Assembly: GCF_014873495.1 (NCBI RefSeq)
Contig: NZ_JADBGF010000001.1
Coordinates: forward strand, 5,580,001-5,644,000
Direction: 5' to 3'
Source: Streptomyces stelliscabiei
GTDB lineage: Bacteria > Actinomycetota > Actinomycetes > Streptomycetales > Streptomycetaceae
DNA: 64,000 nt
Positions 8,110 through 17,021 of this stretch are shown in pieces. Below the pieces are notes generated by a model, which was not told where the DNA came from, made no database searches, and saw nothing but the letters and a program-made list of their open reading frames with translations. The translations under genes were made by a program, and so were the position numbers. How positions within the stretch are numbered: position 1 is the first letter of the stretch; each line of letters opens with the position of its first letter.

Positions 8110-8660
8110 AGGCGTGGGTGCGCCTGGGGCAAAGGCCAAGGACTGCGGGTGGTTCCGCAGCAGGTGCACCACGCAGGTCTGCACGATCGTCCGCGGCCAG
8201 ACCGTCTCCACCGCCTCGGGCAGGCCCTTGAGCCCGTCACAGACCAGCATCAGCACATCGCTGACGCCGCGGTTCTTGATCTCGGTGAGGATGTGCAGCC
8301 AGTGCTTGGCGCCTTCGCCGCCGTCACCGGCCCACAACCCCAGGATCTCCCGCCGGCCCTCGGTGGTCACGGCCAGAGCCACGTAGATGGGCCGGTTGGC
8401 CACCGCACCGTCGCGGATCTTCACGTGATGGCATCGATGAAGACCACCGGATAGACGGCGTCGAGGGGGCGGCTCTGCCATTCGGCCATGCCCTCCAGCA
8501 CCTTGTCGGTGATGGTGGAGGTGGTCTGCCGGGAGACCTCGGCGCCATAGACCTCGGCCAGGTGCGCCTGCACCGCGCCGGTGGTCAGCCCCTTCGCGGC
8601 CGGCGAGATGACCATCTCGTCGACGCCGGTCAGGCGCTTCTGCCGCTTCTTGACGTGGAG
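8110..8660 (-). pseudogene. IS256-family transposase remnant with a frameshift
   Basis: Two reverse-strand frames together read as the middle of a Mutator/IS256 transposase. One, from about 8656 to 8424, has VKKRQKRLTGVDEM and ends in YPVVFIDAI. The other, from about 8430 to 8148, has HVKIRDGAVANRP, then NRGVSDVLMLVCDGLKG and VWPRTIVQTCVVHLLRN. The frame changes at about 8424-8427, where one C seems to be missing from the codon for the His after DAI. Similarity stops at LLRN, so the C-terminal third is gone, and the N-terminus begins abruptly at the neighbouring gene. No terminal inverted repeats were recognised. It cannot encode an active transposase. Confidence 0.75.
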
Positions 8661-8684
8661 TCCCGCGCGCTGGAGGCGGGCTGG

Positions 8685-9672
8685 ATGACGGACCTCGTCG
8701 AACTCGCCTACACGCCCCAACTCGTCCACCAGATCCGGGACGTCGGCGATACCGCCGAGCGTCAGCACCAGCGGGCAGCGCTCCACGGCCTACGCCAGCT
8801 CACCCCTGCCTCCGAGGCTGTGGCCGAACGAACGGCTGAGCTGCTGAAGGCAGCCGCGGAGTCGCTTGCAGACCTCCCCGTCGACGCGACACTCCGACGC
8901 TGCCTGCACTACGTGGCCGAGACATCGTGCGCCGGCCTTCAAGTCCTGGCCACCCGGAACCCGCTCCTGTCCCGTCTTGCCGACGTGGCTTGGGAAGTCG
9001 CCCGTGTCCGCGTCGTATCGCCCTCCACCGTGACTCTCCACGTGGACGAGTTGCGGCAAGCCCAGGTGTATCGCCCGGCCGATCTGATGGGCACGGAGTT
9101 CCGGTCGAGCGCGGTGGCACCAGGTGCGGAGTACGAGCTGGTGGCCTTCTTCAACCAGTCGGGCGGCGACGACGGCTCGGCTTTCGCCGAGCGCCTTCGG
9201 TCACTCACGGATGACACGGTCGCGTGGCGTCGAGAGCTGCTGAGGGACGGCCAGGGCCACCCGGTCGCCCTCTACGCATGGGGGTTGGACGGTCGGACTC
9301 TGATCGTCCCCGTACTGCGCACCGCAGGCCATCCGCTGGAAGAGACCCTGGCCAGGCAGCTCCTCTTCCTGCTGAAGCGCCATGGGCGCGACTGCGGGGC
9401 GGAGACCATACGCATCAGCGACCCGCACCTCTCCGCCGTAGCCGAGGCCGCCGCTGGGGACGACGGCTTTTTCGAGCACGACGGCAAGTTCGTGGCCCTC
9501 CTGGTGAATGTGTGCGGTACGGCAGCCGAGGTGGAGGCGGTGGCCGGCGGACTCGCCCGCGAACTGACCGTGGAAGCGGCCTCACTTCACGCTGGGATGC
9601 CGGCCGAGGTGGCCTCTGTGGTGGAGCGCGCTTGGTGGCCGGCGAAGGTCATCGACTCGGAGCTGCCCGCTT
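8685..9672 (+). pseudogene. Gene truncated at its 3' end by the integrase segment
   Basis: An open frame of about 325 codons from an ATG at 8685 with GGAGG eight bases upstream. The protein is mostly helical and then alpha/beta. Near its end it reads VERAWWPAKVIDSELP, which resembles the end of some actinobacterial GNAT-containing proteins, where a Val-Pro-Ile segment would follow; that assignment is tentative. Instead, from about 9665 the DNA matches a tyrosine integrase in another frame, and this frame runs on to 9851 only as nonsense. It therefore looks like a gene cut by recombination or deletion. The IS256 remnant abuts its 5' side. Confidence 0.45.
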
Positions 9673-9679
9673 CGGAGCC

Positions 9680-10807
9680 GTGCGGCAGTACCGGTCCGGG
9701 AAGTGGACGGCGTCGTACATTGCTCCCGACAACGAGCGTGTGCGTGCACCCGAGACCTTCGAGACGAAGAAGGACGCTGAGATCTGGCTCTCTCAGGTTG
9801 AGGCGGATCTCAGCCGGGGCGACTGGCGCGCTCCCGACGCGGGCGCCGTGAACTTTCGTGAGTACGCCGAGAAGTGGGTCGAGGAACGGGAGTTGGCCGT
9901 ACGGACGGTGGACCTGTACCAACACCTTCTTCGGCTCTACATCCTCCCGGCCTTCGGCACGCTCGACCTGGACGAGATCACCGCCCCTCGCGTCCGCGAA
10001 TGGCGCGCTGAGCGGCTGCGGGCAACAAGTGCCAAGACAACCGTTGCCAAGGCGTACAGGCTGCTCAAAGGCATCATGGAGACGGCCGTTGATGACGACC
10101 TGATCAGCCGCAATCCGTGCCGGATCAAGGGCGCGGGGAAGGAGTCGGCGGCTGAGCGCCGGATCGCCGCCGTCGCCCAGGTCGACGCACTTGCCGACGC
10201 GATCGGTATCCGTTGGCGTCTCATGGTCTACCTGGGCGCGTACGGACCGATGCGGCCCGAGGAGCTGGCCGGCCTTCGGCGCCGAGACGCCGACCTCGAC
10301 AATCTGGTGATCCGCGTCCGTGCCGCCGAGCCCGAGCGGACCAACGGCAAGCGCGCTCCCGGTGCCACCAAGTCCGACGCGGGTGCCCGTCTCGTCGTCC
10401 TTCCCGCCTTCCTGGAGAAGGACGTGAAACGCCACCTCGCCTGGTACGCGGAGAAGGGGCCCGATGGACTTCTCTTCGTCGGAGAGAAGGGCGCTGCCTT
10501 CCGTCGCACATCCTTCGGCCGGAAGTGGCGTCGTGCGCGTGCCGCCGCGGGGCTGCCGGACGGCTTCCGCTTCTACGACCTTCGCCATACCGGGCACACG
10601 CTCTCCACGCGCTCCGGCGCCACGCTCAAAGACACCATGGTTCGGGCGGGACAGTCCTCCGAGAAGGCCGCGCTGATCTACCAGCACTCCGACGACGAGC
10701 GGCAGCGCGACTTGGCGGCCGGCCTCGACGAGATGGTGCGCGCCGAGCGTGCGAAGAACCACACGGGCGACTCCGCGCACCACAAGGAGGAGTCCACCGG
10801 GACGTAG
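9680..10807 (+). CDS. Tyrosine recombinase / integrase, N-terminally trimmed
   Basis: A protein of about 375 residues that integrates or excises a mobile element. An AP2-like arm domain starts at VRQYRSGKW. The SAM-like core-binding domain includes FREYAEKWVEER and YILPAFG. The catalytic domain has the Arg of MRPEELAGLRR, the DLRHTG box and the nucleophile Tyr of LIYQHS. The usual His of the first box is Tyr (FYDLRHT), and the usual LGHSS is AGQSS. Family similarity already begins at RFG, just before the only plausible start (GTG 9680), and upstream sequence belongs to another gene, so the N-terminus may be incomplete. It ends 90 bases from the 3' end of tRNA-Gly, the usual target of such integrases. 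Confidence 0.75.
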   Translation: MRQYRSGKWTASYIAPDNERVRAPETFETKKDAEIWLSQVEADLSRGDWRAPDAGAVNFREYAEKWVEERELAVRTVDLYQHLLRLYILPAFGTLDLDEITAPRVREWRAERLRATSAKTTVAKAYRLLKGIMETAVDDDLISRNPCRIKGAGKESAAERRIAAVAQVDALADAIGIRWRLMVYLGAYGPMRPEELAGLRRRDADLDNLVIRVRAAEPERTNGKRAPGATKSDAGARLVVLPAFLEKDVKRHLAWYAEKGPDGLLFVGEKGAAFRRTSFGRKWRRARAAAGLPDGFRFYDLRHTGHTLSTRSGATLKDTMVRAGQSSEKAALIYQHSDDERQRDLAAGLDEMVRAERAKNHTGDSAHHKEESTGT

Positions 10808-10865
10808 ACGAGTCCTTATGGTGCGGTTGTGGTGCGCTACCCACCCACCGGTCTAGACAACAAAG

Positions 10866-10893
10866 AACCCCCGGGCCGCTGGCCTGGGGGTTT
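10866..10893. terminator. Hairpin terminator between integrase and tRNA-Gly
   Basis: CCCCCGGGCC and GGCCTGGGGG form a 10-pair stem (one G-U) around GCT, flanked by AA on the left and TTT on the right. It can act in both directions, ending the integrase transcript and the opposing tRNA transcript. Confidence 0.7.
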
Positions 10894-10897
10894 CGCG

Positions 10898-10971
10898 TGG
10901 AGCGGGTGACGAGAATCGAACTCGCGCTCTCAGCTTGGGAAGCTGATGTTCTACCATTAAACTACACCCGC
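10898..10971 (-). tRNA. tRNA-Gly (anticodon CCC)
   Basis: The reverse strand folds into a full cloverleaf. The acceptor stem is GCGGGTG/CACCCGC, the D stem GTTT/GAAC, and the anticodon stem TCAGC/GCTGA around loop TTCCCAA, giving anticodon CCC. The T arm is GCGAG/CTCGT with loop TTCGATT. The discriminator is T and CCA is encoded (10898-10900). The 3' end faces the integrase, marking it as the probable attachment site. No second copy of its 3' end was seen in the window. Confidence 0.93.
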
Positions 10972-11025
10972 GTAAGACGCCGGTCGGTGCCGGTGTCGGA
11001 ACGCGTCGTTACTTTACCTCATGTC

Positions 11026-11054
11026 GGGCCCCGCGCGTTGAAGGCGTGGGGCCC
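11026..11054. terminator. GC-rich hairpin upstream of tRNA-Gly
   Basis: GGGCCCCGCGC and GCGTGGGGCCC (with one G-U pair) can form an 11-pair stem. There is no U tract. It may end transcription entering from the right or be a processing signal; its direction is unclear. Confidence 0.35.
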
Positions 11055-11264
11055 CGTTGTGTTTGTGGGGCGGGGACGGGGCTGCGGGGCGCGGGAGTTG
11101 GGGCGTACGGTGGAGGTGCGGAAGAGGGTCCGGGTGGGGCTTCGGCGGGATCGGAGTGCCGCCTGGAGGGCCGTCCCGAGTATCCCGTAATGTGGCGGTT
11201 CGTCGTCAGGTCGACGTAGGTCGACAGCCAGACGCGGCTCTTGGGGAAGGGACTCTTGGACTTG

Positions 11265-11423
11265 ATGGAGCGCACCGTCGTCCGCTGTGCCGATGGGCAC
11301 ATGTTCAGCACCGCTTCGTTCCCGATGCAGCAGGCCGAACGCCTCGGCCCCGGCCGGCTCATGCGCTGCCCGCGCTGCGCCCGGTTGCGCAGTGTCGTAC
11401 CGGTGACGCTGCAGAAGCGGTAG
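11265..11423 (+). CDS. Small conserved protein with possible zinc-ribbon residues
   Basis: A 52-residue protein, MERTVVRCADGH at its start, with one Cys-containing knuckle (RCADGH) and a CPRC pair (RCPRCARLR), enough to bind zinc. Small proteins like this occur next to dcd in other streptomycetes as far as I recall, which supports it as a real gene. A TTG at 11241 in frame would add eight residues; the ATG is preferred. Function unknown. Confidence 0.55.
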   Translation: MERTVVRCADGHMFSTASFPMQQAERLGPGRLMRCPRCARLRSVVPVTLQKR

Positions 11424-11533
11424 AAGCAGCGGGAGTAGCAGAAGCACTGGAAGCGGCACAGCAGGAACAGACAGGCGCGCGGGTTCGTCCAGCTGGTTAG
11501 GGACGGTCCGCGCGTCTTGCGTATCCTCGGGGC

Positions 11534-12109
11534 GTGCTTCTCTCAGACAAGGACATCCGGGCCGAGATCGACGCCGGACGGGTACGCATCGATCCGTACG
11601 ACGAATCCATGGTGCAGCCGTCGAGCGTCGACGTGCGTCTCGACCGGTTCTTCCGGGTGTTCGAGAACCACCGGTACCCCCACATCGACCCGTCCGTCGA
11701 ACAGTCCGACCTCACGCGGCTCGTGGAGCCCGAGGGCGACGAGCCGTTCATCCTGCATCCGGGCGAGTTCGTGCTCGCGAGTACGTACGAGGTCATCACC
11801 CTCCCCGACGACCTCGCCTCGCGACTGGAGGGCAAGAGTTCCCTCGGGCGGCTCGGGCTCGTCACGCACTCCACCGCCGGGTTCATCGACCCCGGTTTCT
11901 CCGGGCACGTGACCCTTGAGCTGTCGAACCTCGCGACGCTTCCGATCAAGCTCTGGCCGGGCATGAAGATCGGGCAGCTGTGCCTGTTCCGGCTCAGTTC
12001 GCCGGCCGAGTTCCCCTACGGCAGCGAGCGCTACGGTTCCCGCTACCAGGGGCAGCGCGGGCCCACCGCCTCCCGGTCCTTCCTCAACTTCCACCGGACC
12101 CAGGTGTGA
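11534..12109 (+). CDS. dcd: dCTP deaminase
   Basis: A 191-residue cytosolic enzyme that converts dCTP to dUTP and ammonia, feeding dTTP synthesis. The length is normal. Family motifs are intact: ESMVQPSSVDVRL near residue 25, GKSSLGRLGL near 105, and STAGFIDPGFSGHVTLEL near 120-137, whose Glu is the general base of the family. The sequence ends in the usual YQGQRGPTASR region. The start is GTG at 11534. The stop overlaps the start of the next gene (GTGA at 12106-12109), so the phosphoribosyltransferase is co-translated, giving a small nucleotide-metabolism operon. Confidence 0.96.
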   Translation: MLLSDKDIRAEIDAGRVRIDPYDESMVQPSSVDVRLDRFFRVFENHRYPHIDPSVEQSDLTRLVEPEGDEPFILHPGEFVLASTYEVITLPDDLASRLEGKSSLGRLGLVTHSTAGFIDPGFSGHVTLELSNLATLPIKLWPGMKIGQLCLFRLSSPAEFPYGSERYGSRYQGQRGPTASRSFLNFHRTQV

Positions 12110-12636
12110 GCGCCGAGCAGACGGCCGGGACGAGCGACGACGCGCCCGCCCGCGAGAACCTCACCTACGAGGCGTTCGGCACCGCCGTACGCGAACTGGC
12201 GCAGACCATCGCCGACGACGGGTACGAGCCCGACATCATCCTCTCCATCGCCCGCGGCGGCGTCTTCGTCGCCGGCGGGCTGGCCTACGCCCTGGACTGC
12301 AAGAACATCCACCTCGTGAACGTGGAGTTCTACACCGGCGTCGGCACGACCCTCGACATGCCCGTCATGCTCGCGCCCGTCCCGAACGCGATCGACTTCT
12401 CCGACAAGAAGGTCCTGATCACGGACGACGTCGCCGACACGGGCAAGACACTCAAGCTCGTCCACGACTTCTGCCTCGACGCCGTGGCCGAGGTCCGCTC
12501 CGCCGTGATCTACGAGAAGCCCCACTCCCTCGTGAAGTGCGAGTACGTGTGGAGGCGGACGGACGACTGGATCAACTTCCCGTGGAGCGTCGAACAGCCC
12601 GTCGTCAGGCGGGCCGGGCAGGTGCTCGACGCCTGA
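12106..12636 (+). CDS. Phosphoribosyltransferase (xanthine/hypoxanthine-type)
   Basis: A 176-residue type I phosphoribosyltransferase. The PRPP-binding loop is VLITDDVADTGKTLK (about residues 103-117), with the two acidic residues and TGKT that hold the pyrophosphate and ribose phosphate. The SIARGGVFVAGGLAYAL segment is the PPi loop of the fold. The substrate is probably a purine base; this short group is often annotated as xanthine or hypoxanthine-like. The GTG overlaps the dcd stop. Other possibilities are a regulatory PRTase with no salvage role. Confidence 0.85.
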   Translation: MSAEQTAGTSDDAPARENLTYEAFGTAVRELAQTIADDGYEPDIILSIARGGVFVAGGLAYALDCKNIHLVNVEFYTGVGTTLDMPVMLAPVPNAIDFSDKKVLITDDVADTGKTLKLVHDFCLDAVAEVRSAVIYEKPHSLVKCEYVWRRTDDWINFPWSVEQPVVRRAGQVLDA

Positions 12637-12726
12637 GTGGGGCTGGCCGTCGGTGACCGCTCCGGGCGGCGGGGCGTGGCGGCGCGTTCGCGTCGGCCTG
12701 CCTGCGCCGCCCGGGTGGGCCGGGGG

Positions 12727-13548
12727 TCAGGGGGCCGGGTGGGTGCGGACGCCCCAGGGTTCGAAGTCGTAGACGGTCTCGTTGATGCGGAGGCCGTCGA
12801 CGGCGCCGATCCACATGTAGTCGCGGCCCTTGCCGACCGCGGCGCTGTAGAGGCTCGCCGGGTCGCCGCCGTCCTGGAGGGCGGCCATGACCGTGTCGAA
12901 GGTGCACAGGTCCGACTGCTCGCAGTTGGTCAGGCCGCCCGCGGCGCCCGTGAGGAACCAGGTGCCCGTCTCGGTGGCGTCGAGATAGTCGGTCCAGCGG
13001 TTGGTCACCGGGGCGGCGGCCGGTACCCACACGAGCGTGGAGTAGTTGACGCCGGCGTTCGGGGCGGCCAGGTTCGGGTCGATCTCGAACCTGATGTTCG
13101 GCATGTTCGTCGGGCCGCCGTAGGTGACGTTCTCGCCCGTCTGGAACACGTGGAAGCCGACCTCCTTCAGGCCCGACACCGGCCTGCTGAAGAAGTCGAC
13201 CTCATTGCCGAAGTCGACCTTCTCGTTGGGGGCGGGCACGGTGGTGGTGCTGCCCGACACCTCGATGCCCAGGCTGCCCCGGCCGTACGGCGGTCTCCCC
13301 TCCGGGCCCAGCACGCCGAAGGAGCCGAACGGGCCGTTGCGCAGCTCGGCGACGGGGGAGCCGATCGTGTTGCGGGTGATCACACCCCAGTGGTCCGAGC
13401 GGCCCTGGTGGCCACCGCCGTCCCCGCCCTCGTCCCCGTTTCCGTTCCCGCTGGCGGAGGCGGTCCCGGGGAGGACCGCGGCGGACATGGCGACGAGCAG
13501 TGTGGCCAGGAGGATCGTTCCCCGGCGGACGCCAATGCGAGCTTTCAC
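12727..13548 (-). CDS. Secreted protein of unknown function
   Basis: A 273-residue protein with a classical signal peptide: VKARIGVRRG, then a hydrophobic core (ILLATLLVAMSAAVLPG) and cleavage after TASA. A Gly/Asn/Asp-rich linker follows, then a compact domain of about 220 residues with one likely disulfide (the NCEQSDLC pair) and several Trp. No family was recognised. The GTG at 13548 is chosen because AGGAG lies five bases upstream; a GTG at 13554 is also in frame. It is transcribed alone, away from the dcd operon that converges on it. Confidence 0.75.
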   Translation of the reverse strand: MKARIGVRRGTILLATLLVAMSAAVLPGTASASGNGNGDEGGDGGGHQGRSDHWGVITRNTIGSPVAELRNGPFGSFGVLGPEGRPPYGRGSLGIEVSGSTTTVPAPNEKVDFGNEVDFFSRPVSGLKEVGFHVFQTGENVTYGGPTNMPNIRFEIDPNLAAPNAGVNYSTLVWVPAAAPVTNRWTDYLDATETGTWFLTGAAGGLTNCEQSDLCTFDTVMAALQDGGDPASLYSAAVGKGRDYMWIGAVDGLRINETVYDFEPWGVRTHPAP

Positions 13549-13688
13549 GCGCACTCCTGTGGAGGTCTTCGTGGTGCAGGATCAGGACGCGATGACGTTA
13601 TCGGACGGTATGTGAATTGATGGTGTGATTGTGCGGTTTATGTGCACGGTTCGTCCGTTTGTGCAGGAGTGCGCCCGCGCACGGACAT

Positions 13689-13731
13689 AGGGCGGGGCCC
13701 CGGCGCGCTGACTGCGCCGGGGCCCCGCCCT
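13689..13731. terminator. Perfect 18-bp hairpin after the Yip1-like gene
   Basis: AGGGCGGGGCCCCGGCGC (13689-13706) is exactly complementary to 13714-13731 around the loop GCTGACT. It begins 15 bases past the stop of the minus-strand gene and has no U tract, as is common in Streptomyces. Confidence 0.75.
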
Positions 13732-13746
13732 ACGGAGACGTACCGC

Positions 13747-14694
13747 CTAGAACGTACCCAGCTTGATCAGCGACAGGATCGCCACCAGCTGGATCGCCGA
13801 GGCGCCCAGGGCCTTCGGCCAGGGGAGGTCGTGGGACTTGGAGACCATCAGGGTCAGGAGGGCGCCGGCCGCGACCCAGGTGATCCAGCCGAGGATCTGG
13901 ACGAAGGAGGCGTCGCCGCCCGCGAACATGGCGACGACCAGGCGGGGCGCGTCCGTCAGGGCCATGATCAGCATCGAGAGGCCGACCGTGGGCTGCCAGG
14001 CGCCGTCGCCGCCGAGCTGTCGGGCCAGGGTGTGGGTGACCACGCCCAGGATGAAGGTGCTGAGCACCATCGTCACGGCCGTGACGAGGACGATCGGGAC
14101 GGCGTTCGACAGCGTCGCGTTGATCGCGTCCTCGCGGGCGCCGTCGAAGCCGAAGACGGCCAGCAGGCCGTACAGGAACGTCACGATCAGGGCGGGGCCC
14201 CACACCGCGTAGTCGCGCATCACCAGGAACGTCTGGTTCGGGCTGGTGACGATGCCCTTGAGGAGGCCCTTCCACGGCAGACGGGGGCCGAGCGGGGCCG
14301 CCGGGGCGTTGCCCGCCCGGTAGGTGTCGCCCTGCTGGTACGGGTCCTCGCCGACGGCGAACATCTGCGTGTGACCCGCGTTGTTGGCCGCGTACGGGTC
14401 CGCGCCGCCCTGGGGGTGCCCGCCGTCGCCGAAGTACTCCGGCTCGCCGTGGCCCCCGGGGCCCCCGTGGTTCCCGCGTGGCCCGTGGTTGCCGGGCTGC
14501 CCGCCGCCGTGTGTCTGCGGCCAGCCGCCCTGGCCGCCGCTCCGGCCGCCGCCGTACGGCGGGCCCGGGGGCGTCTGGGGGTAGCCGTACGACGGGCCGC
14601 CGGCCTGCGGGGCCTGCTGTCCGTACGGAGGGTTGTGCGGTCGCGCTTGAGGAGCGCCGTTGTCCCGGCCGCGTCCGATCCTGAATCCAGCCAC
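13747..14694 (-). CDS. Yip1-family integral membrane protein
   Basis: A protein of about 315 residues. The first 140 residues are Gly/Pro/Gln/Tyr-rich and disordered (repeated GGHG- and PYG-type segments). The remaining part has five hydrophobic helices with the Yip1 plan, beginning at PWKGLLKGIVTSPNQTFLV, a typical entry to this domain. Bacterial Yip1-domain proteins are membrane proteins of unknown role. The GTG at 14694 (VAGFRIGRGRD) is preferred because family members begin this way; the frame is open for 27 more codons upstream. A strong hairpin follows the stop. Confidence 0.8.
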   Translation of the reverse strand: MAGFRIGRGRDNGAPQARPHNPPYGQQAPQAGGPSYGYPQTPPGPPYGGGRSGGQGGWPQTHGGGQPGNHGPRGNHGGPGGHGEPEYFGDGGHPQGGADPYAANNAGHTQMFAVGEDPYQQGDTYRAGNAPAAPLGPRLPWKGLLKGIVTSPNQTFLVMRDYAVWGPALIVTFLYGLLAVFGFDGAREDAINATLSNAVPIVLVTAVTMVLSTFILGVVTHTLARQLGGDGAWQPTVGLSMLIMALTDAPRLVVAMFAGGDASFVQILGWITWVAAGALLTLMVSKSHDLPWPKALGASAIQLVAILSLIKLGTF

Positions 14695-14890
14695 GTCATC
14701 GAACGTACCTGGTCCCGGGCGGCCGCGTGCCGGGCCGGGGCCAACCGGCCCGGCTTTGCGGCCGAGCTGTGACATCCCCTAAGGGGTCGTCAGGGGCGCG
14801 TCAGGGACGTGGGAGGGACGCGAGAACCGGGCGCCCCGCAGGCCTGTCCCGGCAGGTCGGCGCCGGTCCGCGTGATCGCTCGCCGGCGCG

Positions 14891-16402
14891 TCAGTGGCTG
14901 CTCAAGAACCTGCCGTACGACAGGGCCGAAGTCGGGGACGGGAGGCCGAGGTTGTTCGGGGTGAGGGCGCGGGAGTTCGTCACGGACATCTTCGGGAAGA
15001 CCCAGACGCCGCCGGAGTTCGCGTTCTCGCCCGGGGAGCCGACGGCCATGTCGGGGACGCCGTCCTTGTCGTAGTCGCCGGTGGCGACGGCCGTGCCGAA
15101 GGCGTCGTTCGTCTCCGCCACGCCGGGGACGTGGGGGCGGTTCTGGTGGTACGGGACGGAGGTCGCCTCGCCGAAGGCGTCGACGATGCCGCCCTTGTGG
15201 CCCAGCAGCAGCGTGGCGGCACCGGCCGCCTTGCGGGTGCCGATGGCCTCGCCGGGGGCGCCCGCGATCAGATCGTCGCGGCCGTCGCGGTTCCAGTCCA
15301 GTACGGCGAGGGCGGCGCCGAAGCGGTCGCCGGTCTCGGCGACGCCGTACACGCCGACGGTGTCCTGGTTGAGGGTCTGGGAGCGGTACCCGAAGGAGTT
15401 CTTGTCGCCGTACTCGATGTGGATGCCGCCGCCCTTGGCGTACGACTCCGGGCCGCACGGATCGTCGATGTTCTCGTCGGCGATCTCACGGCACTCGCCG
15501 AGGGCCAGGTCGTCCAGACCGTCGCCGTCGAAGTCGCCGGCGGCGAGAGCGGAGGCGGCGGCGTTGTCGGAGTTCCAGGTGTTGGCCATGCGCCGCTCGG
15601 CCTCGTCCCACGCCCACAGCCGGACGTGCGACTGCGTGGAGGGGGCGTCGACCGTGTGGTAGGCGAGGGCCAGGTCGTCGATGCCGTCGGCGGTGAAGTC
15701 GCCGGTGGCGAGGATCGGGGCGCGGCCGCCCATCGGGGTGGTGAGGACGGTGGTGATGACGAGGTCCTCGCCGTCGTCGACGACCGCGCGCATCGCCACC
15801 GTGCCCCGGCCGCCGACCACGATGTCCCTCTGGTGGTCACCGGTGAGGTCGGTCGCCGCCACCGACAAGCCGTACTCGGACTTCGCCGACGGGCCGGTCA
15901 GGGCCGTGGAACCCGGGCCCGTGCCCTTCTTCGCGCCCCCGACGACGGTGATCGCGCCGGCGTCGGTGCCCCGCCCGTCGATGTCCTCGCCGGGCGCCCC
16001 GATGATCAGTTCCGCCCTGCCGTCGCCGCTCAGGTCCCGCAGCAGGACGGACGCGCCGAAGCGGTCGCCCTTCTCCGGGGAGCCGGGGACCTCGGGGGTG
16101 GCCTGGCTGACCCGGATGCTCCCGTACCCGCCGAGGCCCTTCGCGCCGCCCCAGACGAGGTTCACATAGCCGGCCTTCGCCTTGCCGTTCACGGTCGCGT
16201 CGGGCATGCCGACGGCCAGGTCCGCGTAGCCGTCGCCGTTGAAGTCGCTGGTCGCGGCGGTGGGCGTGGGGGCGGGCTCGGTGCGCGGGGCCGCGATGGC
16301 GCCCGTGGCGAGTGTCAGGGCGAGGGCGGCCGTGGTGGCGGTGGTGGTCGCCACGGTGGCGGCGGCCAGGGCGTACGTCCGTCGGTGCGTCCGTCTGTGC
16401 AC
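14891..16402 (-). CDS. Secreted FG-GAP repeat protein (copy 1)
   Basis: A protein of about 503 residues with an N-terminal export signal rich in Arg, then Ala/Thr/Leu (residues about 8-45). Seven or so FG-GAP/VCBS repeats of the type DFNGDGYADLAVGMPD follow, each with a calcium-binding DxDxDG-like loop, which should fold into an integrin-alpha-like beta propeller. The GTG at 16402 follows GGAG by six bases and is preferred to an ATG at 16450. It is the most divergent of five paralogues in this stretch. Such proteins bind ligands or calcium outside the cell; no enzyme motif is visible. Confidence 0.85.
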   Translation of the reverse strand: MHRRTHRRTYALAAATVATTTATTAALALTLATGAIAAPRTEPAPTPTAATSDFNGDGYADLAVGMPDATVNGKAKAGYVNLVWGGAKGLGGYGSIRVSQATPEVPGSPEKGDRFGASVLLRDLSGDGRAELIIGAPGEDIDGRGTDAGAITVVGGAKKGTGPGSTALTGPSAKSEYGLSVAATDLTGDHQRDIVVGGRGTVAMRAVVDDGEDLVITTVLTTPMGGRAPILATGDFTADGIDDLALAYHTVDAPSTQSHVRLWAWDEAERRMANTWNSDNAAASALAAGDFDGDGLDDLALGECREIADENIDDPCGPESYAKGGGIHIEYGDKNSFGYRSQTLNQDTVGVYGVAETGDRFGAALAVLDWNRDGRDDLIAGAPGEAIGTRKAAGAATLLLGHKGGIVDAFGEATSVPYHQNRPHVPGVAETNDAFGTAVATGDYDKDGVPDMAVGSPGENANSGGVWVFPKMSVTNSRALTPNNLGLPSPTSALSYGRFLSSH

Positions 16403-16516
16403 GGGTGGCTCCAGGTGAATGGCCGGATGTCGAGGGTGTGGCTGGTTCACCTGTGTGACACCTGGAGGCCGTGCGGGGTTGTGCGGGCGGGGCCGGAAGA
16501 GTCTCGCCCCACGCGG

Positions 16517-16912
16517 CTAGGACCAGAACTCGCTCTCCTTGTCCAGGTCCTCCTGGCACTCGTCGATGTCGGTCATCTTGTCCCCGACGATGCGGAAGAC
16601 GAGGCAGCCGTTCTGCTCGATCCGCCTGCCGCCGCGCTCGGCGGTGTAGCGGTGCACGGAGACGGCGTGGCCGCGGCCGTCCACGCAGACATGGCTCAGG
16701 GTGACGCCGAAGGTTCCGGCGGTCTCCTCGAAGAGCCGCTGGTACAGGGCGATGATGGAGTCCTGGCCCTTGTAGTCGCCCGACAAGGGGTGGCTGCCGG
16801 GGACGTGGTGCGTGCAGTCCGAGGCCATCAGGCCGCGGAGGGTGTCCATGTCGCCGCGGGTGAAGGCGTCGTAGCCCTTGCGGACGAGGCTTGCGTTCGG
16901 ATGTTCGGCCAT
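16517..16912 (-). CDS. NTF2/SnoaL-like protein
   Basis: A 131-residue protein with the alpha+beta-barrel pattern of the NTF2-like superfamily: N-terminal helices (LVRKGYDAFTRGDMDTLRGLM), the loop DCTHHVPG, then strands ending in the DKMTDIDECQED segment. Members are small hydrolases, isomerases or binding proteins, often of unknown substrate; the buried His and Asp typical of the fold are present. It sits between two FG-GAP genes on the same strand but separated from both by more than 100 bases, so its link to them is uncertain. Confidence 0.75.
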   Translation of the reverse strand: MAEHPNASLVRKGYDAFTRGDMDTLRGLMASDCTHHVPGSHPLSGDYKGQDSIIALYQRLFEETAGTFGVTLSHVCVDGRGHAVSVHRYTAERGGRRIEQNGCLVFRIVGDKMTDIDECQEDLDKESEFWS

Positions 16913-17021
16913 GGGGATCGCCGGCTTTCCGCTGCTACGGGGTTCTGCAGGAGGTCTACGGGGTTCTGTGGGGGTTTCCTGCCATATGAGCCATTATCGC
17001 GCGGGCGTGGGCTTTCGCGCG

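Noticed and set aside
9680..10971. Complete integrated element bounded in this window
   Set aside because: Only one attachment side is visible; I could not find a direct repeat of the tRNA 3' end to the left.
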